Source of the DNA: Spirochaetia bacterium
GTDB lineage: Bacteria; Spirochaetota; Spirochaetia; Treponematales; Treponemataceae
Assembly: GCA_900769325.1 (NCBI GenBank)
Contig: CAAGGF010000051.1
Coordinates: 1-26,161, forward strand
Reading direction: 5' to 3'
Length of the DNA stretch: 26,161 nucleotides
In this document: piece after piece, positions 23,958 through 26,161 of the stretch
Numbering within the stretch: position 1 is the first letter of the stretch
Layout of the letters: each line of letters starts with the position of its first letter
Program-made: the position numbers and the translations under genes
The notes under the pieces: generated by a model
Told to the model about the DNA's origin: nothing
What the model saw: the letters and a program-made list of their open reading frames with translations, nothing else
Database searches by the model: none

Positions 23958-25774
23958 TATCTCTCCGTTAACCTTGCACACTCAAGCGACTGAAAACTTG
24001 ATTCGTCTTTATACTGAATAATTTTATACGAGTATCCCTGTTCTGCAAGAAATTTCTGACGGTTTGAAGCAAATTCTTCTTCCACAGAATTCCGCGTAAT
24101 CAGCGTAAAAAATCTGCTCTTTCTCTCTTTTGGGCGCAAAATTCTTCCGAGCCGCTGAGCTTCTTCCTGCCTGCTCCCGAAAGTTCCGCTCACTTGAATT
24201 GCAACTGATGCATCCGGCAAATCAATTGCAAAATTTGCAACTTTTGAAACAACTAAAACTTTAATTTCTCCGTTTCTAAACTGATTGTAAATTCTGTCAC
24301 GCTCTGAATTCGGTGTTTTTCCAGTTATTATTGGAGCAGAAAGAAGCGAAGAAAGTTTTTCAAGTTGAGAAAGATACTGCCCGATTACAAGAATTTTATC
24401 TTCAGAAAGTCTATTCACAAGCTGAAGAACAACTGAATCTTTTACGGGATTTTCACTTGCAATTCTGTATTTTTCACGCTGAGAAGCAACCGCATACTGA
24501 ATTTCTTTACTGGACGGCAAATCAAGCCTGACTTCAACACATTCAGCTTCTGAAATCCAGCCGGAATGTTCAAGTTCTTTCCACGGAACATCAAATCTTT
24601 TTGGACCTACAAGACTGAACACAAAACCTTCAAGTCCGTCTTCACGCACCAAAGTTGCCGTAAGCCCAACGCGCCGGACAGTCTGAAGTTCCGCAGCAAC
24701 ACGAAAAACAGGAGCCGGAAGCGTATGAACTTCGTCATAAATTATAAGCCCCCATTTTCTTTCACGAAAAATTGAAAAATGAGGATAAGGACCGTCTTTG
24801 TCCGGACGCCAGGTAAGAATCTGGTAAGTTGCAACGGTTACAGGTTTTATAGTTTTGCTTTCGCCCGTGTATTCAGCAATCTGCTCTGCCTGCAAATCGG
24901 TTTTGTCTAAAAGTTCGTTAATCCACTGATGAACGGCTGAAATATTTGTCGTGATAATCAGCGTGTTCGTTTTAAGCATCTGCATAATCTGCATTCCGAC
25001 AATCGTTTTACCGGCACCGCACGGAAGGACAATCGTTCCAAAACCAGTTCCAGGCCCTTTATCCCCGATTAACGCTTGTGCTGCATCTTTTTGATAACCG
25101 CGGATTTCAAATTTTTTCCCTGATTTTGTAACATCGCGAAGGTTAATTTGAAGATTTTCGCCGTCTTCAAGAGGAACTTCATCCTTGCACGGCCACATAT
25201 ATTTTAAAAGAAGCTGCTTTACAGTTCCGCGGTCAGTCAATTTTAAAATAAAACTGAATTTTTTTTCGTCATCGGTTAAATCCTCTGGCAAAAACGAAAG
25301 AGAAGAATCAATCTTGCACGGAGTAAGAACAGACTGAAGTGATTTTATTGCACCAAGCTCAAGAAAAATTTTTTCATTTTTTACGACAAGATAAAGATAC
25401 TGCTCGGGAACGACTTTTTTTGCTTCTTCTGAAAAAAAATCCCCGGAAAGCGGAACATTTTCTTTAGGACCGCTGATGATGCGAATCATTCCAAATCGCT
25501 CAGAAACTTCTTTTATCCAGACACACACCGATTGCGGAACATCGTATTTTGCATATTTTTTTAACACCGAAACAGCATCTTCTGCCGTAAAACCTGCACT
25601 TGCAGCATTCCACAAAGAAAGGGGAGTCAATCTATAAGTATGTAAATGTTCAGGAGAGCGTTCAAGTTCCGCAAAAGGAATCAGCTCATTTCGACATTCA
25701 TTTGCAAGAGGTGCATGAACATCAAGCAGAATAGTCCTGTCCCCCTGAACAATTAACGGATTTTCATATTGCAT
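23957..25774 (-). CDS. XPB/ERCC3-family DNA helicase (SF2, 3'-5')
   Basis: A 605-residue superfamily 2 helicase of the bacterial XPB type. The N-terminal domain begins PLIVQGDRTILLDVHAPLANE and has the family's FAELERSPEHLHTYRLTPLSLWNA stretch. Motor domain 1 has Walker A LPCGAGKT (250-257), DEVH box (347-350), TAT motif (372-374) and the XPB-specific RED loop Arg377-Glu378-Asp379. Motor domain 2 has ILVIGQYLSQLEKL, ITGKTPNSERDRIYNQF, and motif VI EAQRLGRILRP (538-548). Known members unwind DNA 3' to 5' and are linked to repair; the exact bacterial role is unsettled. No ribosome site precedes the ATG and the -10 lies 8 bases upstream, suggesting a leaderless mRNA. It is followed by its partner gene with a one-base overlap. 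Confidence 0.94.
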   Translation of the reverse strand: MQYENPLIVQGDRTILLDVHAPLANECRNELIPFAELERSPEHLHTYRLTPLSLWNAASAGFTAEDAVSVLKKYAKYDVPQSVCVWIKEVSERFGMIRIISGPKENVPLSGDFFSEEAKKVVPEQYLYLVVKNEKIFLELGAIKSLQSVLTPCKIDSSLSFLPEDLTDDEKKFSFILKLTDRGTVKQLLLKYMWPCKDEVPLEDGENLQINLRDVTKSGKKFEIRGYQKDAAQALIGDKGPGTGFGTIVLPCGAGKTIVGMQIMQMLKTNTLIITTNISAVHQWINELLDKTDLQAEQIAEYTGESKTIKPVTVATYQILTWRPDKDGPYPHFSIFRERKWGLIIYDEVHTLPAPVFRVAAELQTVRRVGLTATLVREDGLEGFVFSLVGPKRFDVPWKELEHSGWISEAECVEVRLDLPSSKEIQYAVASQREKYRIASENPVKDSVVLQLVNRLSEDKILVIGQYLSQLEKLSSLLSAPIITGKTPNSERDRIYNQFRNGEIKVLVVSKVANFAIDLPDASVAIQVSGTFGSRQEEAQRLGRILRPKERKSRFFTLITRNSVEEEFASNRQKFLAEQGYSYKIIQYKDESSFQSLECARLTER

Positions 25775-25782
25775 AACAGCAT

Positions 25783-25811
25783 ATTTTACAAAATCCCCAA
25801 AATTTTAACAA
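25783..25811 (-). promoter_or_regulatory. Sigma-70-type promoter for xpb, apparently leaderless
   Basis: On the minus strand, TTGTTA (25811-25806), exactly 17 bases, then TAAAAT (25788-25783). Only 8 bases (ATGCTGTT) lie between the -10 and the xpb ATG at 25774, so transcription would begin at or within a base or two of the start codon. This agrees with the absence of a purine-rich ribosome site there. Confidence 0.55.
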
Positions 25812-25853
25812 CGGATTTTTAAAAATTTCTTCACCCGCCGCAAGCGAGATGCT

Positions 25854-25934
25854 GATGCCCCAGGCACGAGAGTGCCGCGTTAAATAATTTCCTTAAGGCA
25901 AACGCCCTTGTAGCGTAAACAAGTTCAGCATGAC
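25854..25934 (-). repeat. 81-bp dispersed intergenic repeat, copy 2 (inverted)
   Basis: The reverse complement matches 18073-18153 at 76 of 81 bases without gaps. The hairpin GGCAC-GAGA-GTGCC (25863-25876) is kept with a changed loop; the CCTTAAGG core is kept. It lies 43 bases upstream of the xpb -35, between xpb and the transposase remnant. Together the two copies flank the whole minus-strand block in opposite orientation. Confidence 0.85.
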
Positions 25935-25948
25935 AACATTACGCAAAT

Positions 25949-26003
25949 GTCATTACGACAACAATAATTTGTCATTCCGACTGCACCCACTTGTCATTCC
26001 GAA
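25949..26003 (+). repeat. Three near-tandem copies of TGTCATTCCGA
   Basis: TGTCATTACGA (25949-25959), TGTCATTCCGA (25970-25980) and TGTCATTCCGA (25992-26002) recur at 21-22 base spacing. The last extends to GTCATTCCGAAC, which matches the reverse complement of the hairpin region at 18203-18214. The intervening bases are not alike, so this is a cluster of a short repeat module and not a true tandem array. CRISPR is excluded by the short, imperfect repeat unit. Confidence 0.55.
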
Positions 26004-26019
26004 CTCGTTTCCACGGAAA

Positions 26020-26161
26020 TCAATTTTCATGTAAAACAGAACAAAGTTTAGAGGGATTCATAAGGCATTGAAACATTATTCCGTTCAAGGCAGATTGTGA
26101 TGATGTTGCAGCTTTGTGAATTCTTACTATGTTGAGAGCAAACTTTCGGAGCATATTCATA
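26020..26161 (-). CDS. Transposase C-terminal end, probably ISAs1 family (partial, runs off the window)
   Basis: The minus strand is open from the right edge to a TGA at 26020-26022, giving 46 codons. The product reads NMLRKFALNIVRIHKAATSS, then a Ser-Ala-Leu-Asn-Gly stretch, CLMNPSKLCSVL, and ends HEN. The N-x-x-L-R-K-x-A-L-N-I-x-R pattern, followed after about 25 residues by N-x-x-x-L-x-x-V-L, is the usual end of ISAs1-type DDE transposases. The catalytic part would lie beyond 26161, so whether the element is intact cannot be judged. No clear terminal inverted repeat is seen between the stop and the xpb promoter; the repeats at 25854-26003 occupy that space. Confidence 0.55.
   Translation of the reverse strand, partial: MNMLRKFALNIVRIHKAATSSQSALNGIMFQCLMNPSKLCSVLHEN

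Noticed and set aside
25949..26002. Spaced TGTCATTCCGA units as a CRISPR array.
   Set aside because: The repeats are about 11 bases, imperfect and only 10-11 bases apart; no cas genes are present.
1..26161. tRNA, rRNA, riboswitch or phage attachment sites.
   Set aside because: I looked in the intergenic stretches and saw no cloverleaf, conserved rRNA segment, known riboswitch core or integrase-linked direct repeat; most gaps are under 110 bases.

Overview
The window is A+T-rich, densely coded bacterial DNA. It most resembles a host-associated spirochaete of the Treponema type. This rests on gene content and style: a bacterial XPB helicase paired with a Helicase_C_3-type protein, a second chemosensory operon alongside a dCache-GGDEF-EAL protein, a LolCDE/LolA-like envelope cluster, frequent TTG starts and short dispersed intergenic repeats. 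The genus is an inference from family distribution; there is no rRNA or other taxonomic marker here.

Layout. Positions 1-7027 (+ strand) hold an acyltransferase and an overlapping XRE-AbrB fusion regulator. After a good sigma-70-type promoter (1642-1670) come an ABC ATPase, two FtsX-type permeases, a LolA-like periplasmic protein and an outer-membrane beta-barrel. This reads as one trans-envelope export operon. Positions 7187-18047 (+ strand) hold a tightly packed eight-gene chemosensory operon: CheW, a divergent CheW-like protein, CheB, CheR with a TPR-like tail, a CheA-receiver hybrid, a receiver-GAF-like-class III nucleotidyl cyclase-TPR protein, and two paralogous polytopic MCPs. Positions 18048-18278 are a repeat-rich convergent gap. 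Positions 18279-25774 (- strand) hold a dCache-degenerate GGDEF-EAL phosphodiesterase, a stand-alone PTS EIIC-type membrane protein, and the overlapping pair XPB helicase and its Helicase_C_3-type partner. Positions 25775-26161 hold the xpb promoter, more dispersed repeats, and the last 46 codons of a transposase, probably ISAs1 family, running in from the right on the - strand.

The chemosensory operon is the main item. Its gene set matches the Wsp surface-sensing architecture (MCP, two CheW-type couplers, CheR-TPR, CheA-REC, CheB, receiver-cyclase output). The output enzyme, however, is a class III cyclase with all expected metal, purine and transition-state residues, predicted to make cAMP, not a GGDEF diguanylate cyclase. 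Both MCPs have six predicted membrane segments, no periplasmic sensor domain, and the same unusual signalling-tip sequence, which suggests an array insulated from the flagellar one. The receivers of CheB and of the cyclase have both lost the second acidic residue of the Mg-binding pair, while the CheA receiver is canonical. The signalling logic may therefore differ from Wsp. An active-looking c-di-GMP phosphodiesterase lies immediately downstream on the opposite strand.

An 81-bp repeat occurs at 18073-18153 and, inverted, at 25854-25934 (5 mismatches). The two copies bracket the whole minus-strand block.
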